From NCBI GenBank assembly GCA_041739465.1, contig JBGSNX010000009.1, positions 3,364 through 67,363 of the forward strand: a DNA stretch of 64,000 nucleotides, read 5' to 3'. The translations under genes were made by a program, and so were the position numbers. This stretch comes from BOKV01 sp041739465 (GTDB taxonomy: Bacteria; Pseudomonadota; Alphaproteobacteria; Rhizobiales; Rhizobiaceae). Below the pieces are notes generated by a model. It was not told the DNA's origin and did no database searches. It saw only the letters and a program-made list of their open reading frames with translations. Each line of letters begins with the position of its first letter. The stretch's first letter is position 1. Positions 51,300 through 60,207 of this stretch are shown in pieces.

Positions 51300-51896
51300 T
51301 TGTCAGCTGAAATCCTGTGGGCGCTTGTTGCCTATTCCTTTGCGACCTCGGTAACACCGGGGCCAAACAATTTGATGCTACTTGCTTCGGGGGTGAATTT
51401 CGGATTCCGCAGATCAATTCCCCACATGTTGGGTATTGGCGGCGGATTTGTCTTTTTGCTTCTTTGCGTGGGTTTCGGACTTGGGCAATTGCTGGAACGC
51501 GCGCCTTCATTGCACCTGGTGCTGAAAATTGCCGGTGCTGCCTATTTGCTCTTCCTCGCCTGGAAAATAGCAACCTCCGGCCCAATCGAGGAAAAGGCGG
51601 GTGGAGCCGTGCCGATGACCTTCCTGCAGGCGGCGGCGTTTCAATGGGTCAATCCGAAAGCGTGGTTCATGGCGATCACCGCGATGTCCGTTTACACCAT
51701 CCCCGCCAGCTACACATTTTCAGTGCTGCTGATTGCGCTGGTCTTCGGAGTTGTGAACGTGCCTTCGGTTTCGATCTGGTGCGGCATGGGCACTGCCATG
51801 CGACGGTTTTTGTCCAGTCCAAAGACCCTACGCATTTTCAATGTGACGATGGCGCTGCTGCTGGTCGCATCGCTGTGGCCGATGCTGAAAACCTGA
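51300..51896 (+). CDS. LysE/RhtB family amino-acid exporter (TTG start), 198 aa
   Basis: About six membrane helices with the family signature SVTPGPNNLMLLASGVNFGFRRSIPHMLG and AFQWVNPKAWFMAITAM. LysE-type proteins export amino acids or related metabolites. The TTG at 51300 is five bases after GGGAGGG and begins at the family N-terminus (SAEILWALVAYSFATS); no ATG fits. Substrate unknown. Confidence 0.88.
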   Translation: MSAEILWALVAYSFATSVTPGPNNLMLLASGVNFGFRRSIPHMLGIGGGFVFLLLCVGFGLGQLLERAPSLHLVLKIAGAAYLLFLAWKIATSGPIEEKAGGAVPMTFLQAAAFQWVNPKAWFMAITAMSVYTIPASYTFSVLLIALVFGVVNVPSVSIWCGMGTAMRRFLSSPKTLRIFNVTMALLLVASLWPMLKT

Positions 51897-51984
51897 GCAT
51901 CCCGTCACAAATTAACAAACGTGGTTAACCCGGCCTTAAGGCGTTTGCGCCAACATCTGCCAAACGAAATGGCGGGGGCCGCTG

Positions 51985-52530
51985 ATGCGCCGATTGATGA
52001 TTGTTACAGCAATGCTGCTTTGCGGGTGTGCCACGCGCCCATCTGGTGATGTTGCCATGTACAAGGGCGTTTATGCGCCACGCACCGCAGAGATAGCGGC
52101 GGACGGAAAATTCACCGTACGCTCATCCGTTTGGAAGGCTTCCGACAGGGCAATTGCGGTTTCGGCAGCGCGCAGTGAATTGCGCCAACGCGCGGAAAAA
52201 GCGGGTTACAGCCTCGTCGAAATTTCCGAAGTCCGCACAGCTTCGATTTTCGGCGAACAGGTTCTCATTACCGGCCGTGTGTTCAAGGAAGGCAATGGCT
52301 CGGCAAAGGCGGTTCCGCTGGCCATGGTCGATTTTACAAGCGAACCTCAAGACGCCAAGGCCGCGCCTGAAAAAGCCAAAGCCAAGCCCAGACCGGTGAA
52401 AGCGGCAAAGGCTGCCAAACCCAAATCAGCGCCGAAAAAGCCGGTTGAAGCGGTACCGACCGACGATCCTTTGGTTATCGAAGCGCCGGAATTCATTTCC
52501 GTTGTACCGCAGCCACGGCCGTTTGGCTGA
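51985..52530 (+). CDS. hypothetical lipoprotein, 181 aa
   Basis: A lipoprotein signal peptide (MRRLMIVTAMLLCGC) with lipobox LCGC places Cys15 as the lipidated residue. Residues 25-110 form a compact alpha/beta-looking domain (YKGVYAPRTAEIAADGKF..., GYSLVEISEVRTASIFGEQV). The last 60 residues are Ala/Pro/Lys-rich and resemble a periplasmic spacer. No family is recognised; a related CC0125/CC1285-like fold is possible. Single gene. Confidence 0.8.
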   Translation: MRRLMIVTAMLLCGCATRPSGDVAMYKGVYAPRTAEIAADGKFTVRSSVWKASDRAIAVSAARSELRQRAEKAGYSLVEISEVRTASIFGEQVLITGRVFKEGNGSAKAVPLAMVDFTSEPQDAKAAPEKAKAKPRPVKAAKAAKPKSAPKKPVEAVPTDDPLVIEAPEFISVVPQPRPFG

Positions 52531-52571
52531 GGCTGTTTGAGCCGCCATCAGAATCGTGCCAATGAGGCGCG

Positions 52572-53699
52572 ATGGATTTCTCCCCTCAACAAGACAATGC
52601 GCTGCGTGAAGTCAGTCGCTGGCTGAAGGCTGGCGACCGGCCGATCTTTCGATTGTTCGGTTATGCGGGCACCGGCAAGACGACATTGGCACGGCATCTT
52701 GCCGAAGGCGTTGACGGTGATGTGCTGTTTGCAGCCTACACTGGCAAGGCCGCACAGGTTTTGCGCTCTCGCGGGGCCAAGGGTGCCTCGACAATCCATT
52801 CGCTGATTTATCGCCCGCGCGGCGAAGAAGTGGTTTCCGACGAAGAAACCGGCGCACAATCCCTCGCCCCGACTTTCTCCCTCAACCGGCAAAGTGCGGT
52901 AGCCAAGGCCAAGCTCATCATAATCGACGAATGTTCGATGGTGGATGAGGAACTTGGGCGCGACCTCATGTCCTTTGGCACACCGGTTCTGGTGCTTGGT
53001 GATCCGGGACAATTGCCGCCGGTTTCAGGTGGCGGGTACTTCACCGAGCAAACGCCCGACATATTGCTTGAGGAAGTGCACCGGCAGGCGCGGGACAATC
53101 CGATCATCGATCTGGCGCAAACGGTTCGCGAGGGCCGGGAAATCATGGTTGGCAATTATGGATCGCAAGCCAAGGTCATCAACAAGGCCGATGTTACCGC
53201 TGACCTGGTGCTGTATGCCGATCAGGTGCTGGTGGGAACCAATCGTACGCGGCGGCGCTACAATACGAGGCTGCGCGAGCTGAAAGGCTTTGACGGATTG
53301 CTTCCTGCATCGGGTGACAAACTGGTTTGCCTGCGCAATGACACCGCCAAAGGCCTGCTCAATGGCTCTTTGTGGCAAGTAACCAGCGCACCGCGCACGG
53401 TCAAATCGGCAATGAATTTGCTGATCCGTTCAGAAGACGAGGGCATTGAACGCGTCTCGGCGAAGGTAAAGGTGCTCAAGCAGGTGTTTGAAGAACCCGA
53501 CACTGAAATCCCTTGGCAATTGAAGCGACGGCATGACGATTTCGATTTTGGCTATGCGCTGACGGTTCACAAGGCGCAGGGATCGCAATGGAACGAGATC
53601 GTGCTGTTTGACGAGAGCTTTGCCTTTCGCGAGCACAGGACGCGTTGGCTTTATACTGCTATCACCCGCGCGGCGGAGCGATTGACCATCGTTCGGTGA
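52572..53699 (+). CDS. RecD-like superfamily 1B ATP-dependent helicase, 375 aa
   Basis: Walker A GYAGTGKT at 30-37, Walker B IIIDECSMVDEEL, GDPGQLPPVSGGGYF, LLEEVHRQA and the C-terminal YALTVHKAQGSQWNEIVLFDE, RWLYTAITRAAERL show a RecD2/Pif1-like helicase core without the N-terminal RecD2 domains. Such short forms, common in alphaproteobacteria, are of uncertain role in DNA repair. The full motif set is intact. Confidence 0.88.
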   Translation: MDFSPQQDNALREVSRWLKAGDRPIFRLFGYAGTGKTTLARHLAEGVDGDVLFAAYTGKAAQVLRSRGAKGASTIHSLIYRPRGEEVVSDEETGAQSLAPTFSLNRQSAVAKAKLIIIDECSMVDEELGRDLMSFGTPVLVLGDPGQLPPVSGGGYFTEQTPDILLEEVHRQARDNPIIDLAQTVREGREIMVGNYGSQAKVINKADVTADLVLYADQVLVGTNRTRRRYNTRLRELKGFDGLLPASGDKLVCLRNDTAKGLLNGSLWQVTSAPRTVKSAMNLLIRSEDEGIERVSAKVKVLKQVFEEPDTEIPWQLKRRHDDFDFGYALTVHKAQGSQWNEIVLFDESFAFREHRTRWLYTAITRAAERLTIVR

Positions 53700-53786
53700 T
53701 TTTCGGTATTGCTGCGCCTGTTTGGCTTAAGCTTGATCGTGGTTCCAAATTCATTCATTCCTCTGGCAGCAAAAAGGAATGCCCCA

Positions 53787-54530
53787 ATGCCAGCCAAGCT
53801 CTCCGTCAACATCAATGCCATCGCCATGCTGCGCAACCGGCGCAATCTGCCGTGGCCAAGCGTTACTGCAATCGGTGCCATTGCCCTTGAAGCAGGTGCA
53901 AACGGCCTCACGGTCCATCCACGGCCCGATCAGCGGCACATCCGCTTTACCGATGTGCCTGCGATCCGTTCGCTGATCGATGATCGTTTTGCAGGCTGTG
54001 AATTCAATATCGAAGGGTATCCCGAAGAGCCTTTTCTGGCACTTTGCATAGCCAATGAACCCGAGCAGGTAACGCTGGTTCCCGATGATCCCACACAGCC
54101 AACCTCCGACCATGGATGGGATTTTCTTGCCAACAAGGCCTTTCTGACCGACGTGGTTTCGCGGCTGCGCGACAAGGGAATTCGTGTTTCGCTGTTTTGC
54201 GATCCGGATGCCAGTGAAGCGCAACTCGACGCGGCGCGGGACAGCGGGGCGCAGCGCATCGAGCTTTACACCGGGCCATACGGGGCGTGCCATGACAACC
54301 CGCAAGAAGCAAAGCGCCAGCTGCAACTCCTTGAAAAGACAGCAATACATGCCCGCGAGCGTGGCTTGTCGATCAATGCCGGGCATGATTTGACTGTTGC
54401 TAACCTGCCTGCGCTGGCCTTGGCCATTCCAAATCTGGCAGAAGTTTCGATTGGTCACGCATTGACTGCCGATGCGCTGGTTCATGGCATGGCAGCAACG
54501 GTGAAGCGGTTTAAAGCCGCGCTGGTTTGA
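53787..54530 (+). CDS. pdxJ: pyridoxine 5'-phosphate synthase
   Basis: A 247-residue TIM-barrel enzyme: LSVNINAIAMLRNRRNLPWP, ANGLTVHPRPDQRHIR, FNIEGYPE, VTLVPDDPTQPTSDHGWDF and a terminal LSINAGHDLTVANLP, SIGHALTADAL. It joins 1-amino-acetone-3-phosphate derivatives with deoxyxylulose phosphate to make pyridoxine 5'-phosphate. AAGGAAT precedes the ATG at 53787; an upstream extension of 26 codons is unsupported. Confidence 0.95.
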   Translation: MPAKLSVNINAIAMLRNRRNLPWPSVTAIGAIALEAGANGLTVHPRPDQRHIRFTDVPAIRSLIDDRFAGCEFNIEGYPEEPFLALCIANEPEQVTLVPDDPTQPTSDHGWDFLANKAFLTDVVSRLRDKGIRVSLFCDPDASEAQLDAARDSGAQRIELYTGPYGACHDNPQEAKRQLQLLEKTAIHARERGLSINAGHDLTVANLPALALAIPNLAEVSIGHALTADALVHGMAATVKRFKAALV

Positions 54531-54599
54531 TGACCCGAAAAGCATCCGGCGGTCGGTTCATTGTCACAATGCACAGCCTGCACAGGGGTCGGCTTGATT

Positions 54600-54613
54600 T
54601 TGCAGTGCAGCAA
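54600..54613. promoter_or_regulatory. imperfect palindrome TTGCAGTGCAGCAA upstream of kup
   Basis: It shares the 12-mer TGCAGTGCAGCA with the site at 1159-1174 and lies about 36 bases before the kup start. Candidate operator only. Confidence 0.22.
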
Positions 54614-54648
54614 GCGTATTACCCCGCCGCCTGACAGGAGCATTTCCC

Positions 54649-56598
54649 TTGGAAAACACAGCGGCCGAAAACGGCGCAACGGACAATGGCAATTCTGCAA
54701 ATGGTGCCAATGCCCACGAGTCTGGCCACCACGATTCCGGTAACAAGGGCTTCTGGGCGCTTACGCTGGGCGCGATCGGGGTCGTTTATGGCGACATCGG
54801 CACCAGCCCGCTCTACGCCCTGCGTGAGGCACTGCGGGCAGTGGCGCATGACAGGCCGCCAACGCCTGTTGAAGTCATGGGCATCCTTTCGATCATTCTT
54901 TGGTCGCTCACGCTGATTGTCACCGTCAAATATGTCGGTTTCGTCCTTTATGCGGACAACAAGGGCGAAGGCGGCACGCTGACTATCATGACGCTGGCGC
55001 GCGAAGCGGTCGCCGGGCGTCACAAAGGCATTGTTCTGGCGCTGGGCATGGTTGGAGCGTCGCTGTTTTTTGGCGACGCACTGATTACTCCGGCAATCTC
55101 GGTCCTCTCCGCTGTTGAAGGCCTCAAGGTGGTTTCACCCACATTCGAGTTCGCTGTCGTGCCGTTTTCGCTGATCATTCTGGTCGGGCTGTTTTCGATA
55201 CAAGGTTTTGGCACCGGAAAAGTGGCAACGGTGTTTGGCCCGCTCACTGCGGTCTGGTTCATCTGTCTCGGGCTTACCGGGGTCATTCATATTTTTGACC
55301 ACCCGCAGATCCTTTCAGCGGTCAATCCGCTTCTGGCGGTGATGTTCCTCATCAACAATCCCGGCATTTCCTTTGCCGTGATGGGTGCAGCGTTTCTTGC
55401 CGTGACCGGCGCTGAAGCGCTTTACGTCGATCTGGGGCATTTTGGCCGCAAGCCGATCCGTTTTGCGTGGTTCTTGCTGGTTTTTCCTTGCCTCGTTCTC
55501 AATTATTTCGGGCAAGGCGCATTTGTCATTGCCAGCGGACAGGCTGTCGAACAGCCGTTGTTCCAGATGGTCCCGACTTGGGCGACGTTGCCCATGGTCA
55601 TCCTTGCAACACTGGCGACAATCATCGCCAGCCAGGCGGTGATCTCCGGGGCGTTTTCGCTGACGCGCCAGGCGGTGCAGATGCAATTGCTGCCACGGTT
55701 TGAAGTTCGGCACACATCTGAAAGCCAGCATGGGCAGATTTTCCTGCCCCGGGTCAATTCCCTGTTGCTGTTCGGGGTTTTGATCCTGGTAGTGTCATTC
55801 GGATCGTCGGAAGCGCTGGCAGCAGCCTATGGCATCTCGGTTACTGGCGAGATGTTTGTGACTTCGCTGTTGCTGTATGTGGTCATCACCAGGGTCTGGA
55901 AGCGTTCGGCATTGTTTGCGTCGGCAATCGTGTTGCCGCTGGCCGCACTGGAACTGGTTTTCTTTGCCGCCAATGCCACAAAGTTCCTCGAAGGCGGTTT
56001 TGTATCGATCCTGGTCGCAGTGCTGATGGTCATCATCATGTGGACATGGACACGCGGCAGCGCCATCCTTTCGCAAAAGACCCGCAAGGCCGAAGTGCCG
56101 TTGGCGGTGCTGATTGGACAATTGGCAAAACGGCCACCGCATCAGGTTCCAGGTTCAGCAGTGTTCCTGACTTCTGACATCGGGAGTGCGCCAACCGCGT
56201 TGCTGCACAGTTTGAAGCACTACAAGGTACTGCACGAGCACAATGTCATCTTGTCGATCAAGACCATGCCAACCCCGCGGGTGCTGGCGGAAAACCGGGT
56301 GTTGATAGAGCAAGTGAATGACCTGTTTGCAGTGGTGACCGTGCAGTACGGCTACATGGAAGAGCCAAACCTGCCAAAGGCGCTCGGGATTGCGCGCAAG
56401 CTTGGCTGGAAATACGACATCATGTCGACCTCGTTCTTCCTGTCTCGGCGCTCATTGAAGGCGTCGATCAATTCGGGCATGCCGCTCTGGCAGGACAAGC
56501 TTTTCATCTCACTCGCCCGCAATGCATCCGATGCAACCGAGTATTTTCATATTCCGACCGGGCGCGTGGTCGAAATCGGCACGCAGGTCGTCGTCTGA
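54649..56598 (+). CDS. kup: KUP-family potassium uptake protein (TTG start), 649 aa
   Basis: An Asn/Gly/His-rich cytoplasmic start leads to twelve membrane segments, the first containing LGAIGVVYGDIGTSPLYAL, followed by GGTLTIMTLAR, ASLFFGDALITPAISVLSAVEG and a cytoplasmic C-terminal domain of about 190 residues. Kup proteins import K+ with protons. The TTG at 54649 is nine bases after AGGAG; the N-terminus is poorly conserved, so a later start cannot be excluded. Confidence 0.94.
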   Translation: MENTAAENGATDNGNSANGANAHESGHHDSGNKGFWALTLGAIGVVYGDIGTSPLYALREALRAVAHDRPPTPVEVMGILSIILWSLTLIVTVKYVGFVLYADNKGEGGTLTIMTLAREAVAGRHKGIVLALGMVGASLFFGDALITPAISVLSAVEGLKVVSPTFEFAVVPFSLIILVGLFSIQGFGTGKVATVFGPLTAVWFICLGLTGVIHIFDHPQILSAVNPLLAVMFLINNPGISFAVMGAAFLAVTGAEALYVDLGHFGRKPIRFAWFLLVFPCLVLNYFGQGAFVIASGQAVEQPLFQMVPTWATLPMVILATLATIIASQAVISGAFSLTRQAVQMQLLPRFEVRHTSESQHGQIFLPRVNSLLLFGVLILVVSFGSSEALAAAYGISVTGEMFVTSLLLYVVITRVWKRSALFASAIVLPLAALELVFFAANATKFLEGGFVSILVAVLMVIIMWTWTRGSAILSQKTRKAEVPLAVLIGQLAKRPPHQVPGSAVFLTSDIGSAPTALLHSLKHYKVLHEHNVILSIKTMPTPRVLAENRVLIEQVNDLFAVVTVQYGYMEEPNLPKALGIARKLGWKYDIMSTSFFLSRRSLKASINSGMPLWQDKLFISLARNASDATEYFHIPTGRVVEIGTQVVV

Positions 56599-56706
56599 AC
56601 CCGGCCATCAGATTTGCGGTCCGCTGAAGTGTCTGCCCCTACGTAAATCAAGCTTTCACCTTTTTGGTGCATTGTCCGGAAAGGCAATCACTTCAAGGGG
56701 CGAACA

Positions 56707-57207
56707 ATGCTTGCTTTGATCAATCCGTTTGCAGCGCCGATCGGCCGGGCGAAATGGTGGGGACTGCAATTCCTCATTTTGCTGCTTGCAATGATCGCCT
56801 TGTTTGCCGTTGCATTCGTGTTTTCTGACACCGGCACGGAAGGTCGGGTCCCGGCTGAGAACATGGCGCTTCTGGCCATCATAGTGCTTGTCATCTATTC
56901 CAATTTGACCACCTGCCTTGCCCGTTTGCGCGACACCGGACGCTCGGGTTGGTGGTGGCTTGCCTTCAATCTTCCGTTCGCCGGAACTGGTTTGATGGTG
57001 TATTTCTGCGGCGGGGAGCCGGGAAAACCGCGCGAGTTCGATATTGACAAGTTCGAGGAGAGCCTCGCACGCGGCAACAAGAGCCAACCCACCGTCGCCC
57101 GGCAGGAGCCAGCGCCTACCCGCTCCACCCCCATGCCTTCAAGCGCTGTTCCATCAAGGCCTGTGCGTTTGGCTCCGGGCGCCAAACCGGTATTCGGGCG
57201 CCGCTGA
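56707..57207 (+). CDS. DUF805 family membrane protein, 166 aa
   Basis: Three to four hydrophobic segments in the first 105 residues with GRAKWWGLQFLI, LARLRDTGRSGWWWLAFNLPFAG and the acidic GGEPGKPREFD, the DUF805 pattern (R-x-x-W-W ... RLRDTG-SG-WW). A Pro/Arg-rich 50-residue tail is cytoplasmic in the likely topology. Function unknown. A short AAACGGC/GCCGTTT hairpin at 57243-57257 may terminate it. Confidence 0.85.
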   Translation: MLALINPFAAPIGRAKWWGLQFLILLLAMIALFAVAFVFSDTGTEGRVPAENMALLAIIVLVIYSNLTTCLARLRDTGRSGWWWLAFNLPFAGTGLMVYFCGGEPGKPREFDIDKFEESLARGNKSQPTVARQEPAPTRSTPMPSSAVPSRPVRLAPGAKPVFGRR

Positions 57208-57396
57208 CACCAATTCCATTCCCATGGGCATAACGGCTGCCCAAACGGCGGCCGTTTCCAGCTTTTGAACGGTTCGCGATCCGGCGCACCGGTTGCGGTT
57301 GCGCGCTTGCAGGATTGCCGCTAGACAAGCCCGAAATTTCCGCAGACCCGGTCCAAGCGCACGCTCAGGCCCAATCACATGACAAGGACGATTATC

Positions 57397-58416
57397 ATGC
57401 GCGTTTATTATGATCGCGACGCCGATCTCAACCTCATCAAAGGCAAGAAAGTCGCCATCATCGGCTATGGCAGCCAAGGCCGCGCACATGCGCTGAATCT
57501 CAAGGACAGTGGCGCAAAGGACATTCGCGTCGGCCTGCGCAAAGGTTCGGCCACCGCCAAGAAAGTGGAAGCCGATGGCCTCAAGGTGATGGAAGTTGCC
57601 GATATCGCCAAATGGGCGGATCTGATGATGATGGCAACGCCGGACGAATTGCAGGCGGGCATCTACAGGGACGAGATCGCGCCCTTTATCCGTGACGGCG
57701 CGGCAATTGCCTTTGCTCATGGCCTCAACGTGCATTTCGGCCTGATCGAGCCGAAGAAGTCCGTTGACGTCGTCATGATCGCGCCAAAAGGCCCCGGCCA
57801 CACGGTGCGCGGCGAATACCAGAAGGGCGGCGGCGTGCCTTGCCTTATCGCGGTCCACCAGGACGCATCAGGCCATGCGCATGATTTGGCGCTTTCCTAT
57901 GCCTGCGGCGTTGGTGGTGGCCGCTCGGGTATCATCGAGACCAATTTCCGCGAAGAGTGCGAAACGGATCTTTTCGGCGAGCAGGTGGTGCTTTGCGGTG
58001 GTCTGGTGGAACTCATCCGCGCCGGCTTCGAAACGCTGGTGGAAGCCGGTTACGCCCCGGACATGGCCTATTTCGAATGCCTGCATGAAGTGAAGCTGAT
58101 CGTCGACCTGATCTATGAAGGCGGCATTGCCAACATGAACTATTCGATTTCCAACACCGCTGAATGGGGCGAGTACAAGTCCGGTCCACGGATCATCACT
58201 GCCGAGACAAAGGCGGAAATGAAGCGCGTGCTGCACGACATCCAGTCAGGCCGCTTCACTTCGGAATGGATGCAGGAATGGCATTCGGGCGCTGCCCGCT
58301 TCAAGGCGACACGCCGCATGAACGACACCCACCCGATCGAGGAGGTCGGCGAAAAGCTGCGCGCCATGATGCCATGGATTTCCAAGAACAAGCTGGTCGA
58401 CAAGGCGAAGAACTGA
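57397..58416 (+). CDS. ilvC: ketol-acid reductoisomerase (class I)
   Basis: A 339-residue protein: MRVYYDRDADLNLIKGKKVA, NADPH-binding GYGSQGRAHALNL, FAHGLNVHFGLI, PKGPGHTVRGEYQKGGGVP and ETDLFGEQVVLCGGL, then the final WHSGAARFKATRRMNDTHPIEEVGEKLRAMMPW. It converts acetolactate to dihydroxy-isovalerate. Start at 57397 fits the 339-residue family length; six extra codons upstream are open. It ends in a strong terminator. It is ten kilobases from ilvIH and lacks a visible leader peptide. Confidence 0.97.
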   Translation: MRVYYDRDADLNLIKGKKVAIIGYGSQGRAHALNLKDSGAKDIRVGLRKGSATAKKVEADGLKVMEVADIAKWADLMMMATPDELQAGIYRDEIAPFIRDGAAIAFAHGLNVHFGLIEPKKSVDVVMIAPKGPGHTVRGEYQKGGGVPCLIAVHQDASGHAHDLALSYACGVGGGRSGIIETNFREECETDLFGEQVVLCGGLVELIRAGFETLVEAGYAPDMAYFECLHEVKLIVDLIYEGGIANMNYSISNTAEWGEYKSGPRIITAETKAEMKRVLHDIQSGRFTSEWMQEWHSGAARFKATRRMNDTHPIEEVGEKLRAMMPWISKNKLVDKAKN

Positions 58417-58436
58417 CGCTTTGAAACAAGCGAACT

Positions 58437-58466
58437 GAAGAGGCCGCCGGCGGGGGCGGCCTCTTC
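58437..58466. terminator. terminator after ilvC
   Basis: GAAGAGGCCGCC and GGCGGCCTCTTC form a perfect 12-base stem with a six-base loop. It is also a boundary: the A+T-rich operon on the other strand ends 14 bases farther on. Confidence 0.85.
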
Positions 58467-58479
58467 TCCAACCCGTCAT

Positions 58480-58977
58480 CTAAGGATTTTTTTGAAAAAC
58501 TCTTGTCAATTCTATTAGAAAATGCGCAGAATCTCTGTATATGGAGGTTCTCTCAAACATTCCCTTCTGTCGCCTTACATCTTGAATACTAAATACGTCT
58601 GATTCTTGTTTATATTCATCCAATGCATTTTTATATACAAAATACTTTTCTCTAGCATTCAAGAAACTAGGATTCAATAAAATCAGACCGTGAAAATTTA
58701 CGTCTAAAATTTGAATGAAGCCTCTCAGTGTGTTGACTTTTCCTTGTGATGCAGCTTGCTTTCCTGTCAATGTCCAGCATTCACGAGGTGGTTCATTTAC
58801 TTTCTCAACTTGAGTTTTGATCCATTCTATTCGATCATGGGCTTCCTGCCTTTTTTGTCTTAAAAGTGCTGTCTTGTGATGTACGTAGAAGCCGACAATA
58901 ACAGTTACAACAGAAGGTATCGATGGAGCTGTTGCCCGAAGCCAGAATTCCAATGACACTAAATCATTATCACTCAT
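58480..58977 (-). CDS. single-pass membrane protein of an A+T-rich operon, 165 aa
   Basis: One hydrophobic segment near residues 14-35 (IPSVVTVIVGFYVHH) precedes a cytoplasmic, highly charged helical domain (LLRQKRQEAHDRIEWIKTQVEKVNE) and a C-terminal region with ILDVNFHGLILLNPSFLNAREKYF. I recognise no family. Its ATG overlaps the stop of the DUF4325 gene by four bases, so it belongs to the same transcript. Codon use is markedly A+T-rich compared with ilvC next door, implying acquisition by transfer. It could be the membrane-acting partner of the ATPase/STAS pair upstream. Confidence 0.75.
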   Translation of the reverse strand: MSDNDLVSLEFWLRATAPSIPSVVTVIVGFYVHHKTALLRQKRQEAHDRIEWIKTQVEKVNEPPRECWTLTGKQAASQGKVNTLRGFIQILDVNFHGLILLNPSFLNAREKYFVYKNALDEYKQESDVFSIQDVRRQKGMFERTSIYRDSAHFLIELTRVFQKNP

Positions 58978-59312
58978 TTTATCGATGCTTTCTTTATCGA
59001 ATCGAGTGCCTCATCAGCATACAGCGGATCTTCTTGTGAGATTATATGTAAATTCATTCTAAGGAAGTCACGAGAAAATTCCTCTTCTCTTACAAGGCCG
59101 CCAAAAGCCTCATCAATCCAAGAACTACCAAATCCTTCGGTGCCATCCAGAACAACGGTTACTGGTGGACTATTCCTCAGCGCTTTTGACAGCAAGCTTC
59201 TTCTAAAGAGTTCCCCGCTATTCGGGCCCTGCTTGACAAAGCAAGGGCCGGGGGTTCTGGCGAAGTCTTTTGCTACATTTATTTGACTTGGCATGGTTTT
59301 CTCACAGATCAT
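58974..59312 (-). CDS. STAS-like DUF4325 protein, 112 aa
   Basis: The segment NSGELFRRSLLSKALRNSPP, then VTVVLDGTEGFGSSWIDEAFGGLVREE and LHIISQEDP, matches the DUF4325 STAS-like pattern (D-G-x-x-G-x-GSS-x-x-EAFGGL). Such domains are frequently encoded next to GHKL ATPases, by analogy with anti-sigma/anti-anti-sigma partners. The start overlaps the upstream ATPase gene by eleven bases (an alternative ATG lies six codons in), and the stop overlaps the membrane-protein gene by four. A+T-rich like its neighbours. Confidence 0.85.
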   Translation of the reverse strand: MICEKTMPSQINVAKDFARTPGPCFVKQGPNSGELFRRSLLSKALRNSPPVTVVLDGTEGFGSSWIDEAFGGLVREEEFSRDFLRMNLHIISQEDPLYADEALDSIKKASIK

Positions 59313-60207
59313 TGCCCTTGTGACGAATTCTCAACATCACCAGCGTACCGCCGATCGAGCCTACGCTATCGGTCCCTGTTTGGTCTTTGTGCCCTTGGTA
59401 CCGAAATTGACCGCGATTGCTAAAAACTCGGAGCTCCGCATCATCGCATATATCTATAAAATCTTTCATTGTTTTAAAGCCCTTTCCTCTACCTGATTGG
59501 TGCGTTGCCGTTCTGCCAAGCGCGCTAGCCGCGCAAATCAGAGCGCTGTCCGATAGTCCAAAAAATTCTTTAGCTTTTTCAGTCATAGTCCGTGGTAAAG
59601 TTTCAGGAATGCCAACTCCCTGATCAAAAATAACCATAGCGATTTCTGAGTCCCTTTCGTTAATATATCCTGAGAGCCATGCGCGGCGGCCGAATTGCGG
59701 ATATTTCGGATCGCTGGAAAAAGCGTGCTCTAGAGAGTTGATAATTGCTTCAATAATTGATCCTTGCATACGTTTTCTTGCCTTACTGGAAAGTTCAGAA
59801 AACGGTATAGTAAAAATTTCCTTAAATTGAGCAATGCGTTCTGCGTCCGCCTTGACAAATGATGCCATTTTTAATCTAACTTGTTGGTTTCCTTCCGTTT
59901 GTGGAGGATGACCATCCTCCGGAACTCCAATTATTCTATAGAAATTTAAATCATAAAGTACTTTGTATACTTCGTTAACATGTGGGTAATTGCCATTGAT
60001 AGTATGAAATCCTCTGCCAGGTCTGAGGTGCTTGCATCTTTGAATTTCAGCGCATAATATCATAGCTGCATTTATTCCTATGTATATGCAATCAGAGAAA
60101 TCAATATATACGCACTTATAATCGATGAGAATAATTCTTCTCAGCAAATCAATAATAGAAACAGTTTGCTCGAAATTTTTCGATAATGAAAAAACGGGCG
60201 GTACCAC
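59302..60207 (-). CDS. GHKL-type ATPase with STAS-like N-terminal domain, at least 301 aa
   Basis: Counting from GTG at 60207, residues 1-100 resemble a STAS/NTPase-like fold (CVYIDFSDCIYIGINAAMIL). The GHKL ATP-binding domain follows: N-box EAIINSLEHA (153-162), G1 box DQGVGIPETLP (195-205) and G2 box SGRGKGFKTM (238-247), as in Hsp90/MutL/anti-sigma kinases. No histidine phosphorylation site is seen. No ribosome site supports the GTG, and the frame stays open upstream through a Lys/Arg-rich stretch (KKRKPKNK) back to a TAA at 60303-60301, so the true start may be non-standard or the 5' end damaged. First gene of the A+T-rich operon. Confidence 0.78.
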   Translation of the reverse strand: MVPPVFSLSKNFEQTVSIIDLLRRIILIDYKCVYIDFSDCIYIGINAAMILCAEIQRCKHLRPGRGFHTINGNYPHVNEVYKVLYDLNFYRIIGVPEDGHPPQTEGNQQVRLKMASFVKADAERIAQFKEIFTIPFSELSSKARKRMQGSIIEAIINSLEHAFSSDPKYPQFGRRAWLSGYINERDSEIAMVIFDQGVGIPETLPRTMTEKAKEFFGLSDSALICAASALGRTATHQSGRGKGFKTMKDFIDICDDAELRVFSNRGQFRYQGHKDQTGTDSVGSIGGTLVMLRIRHKGNDL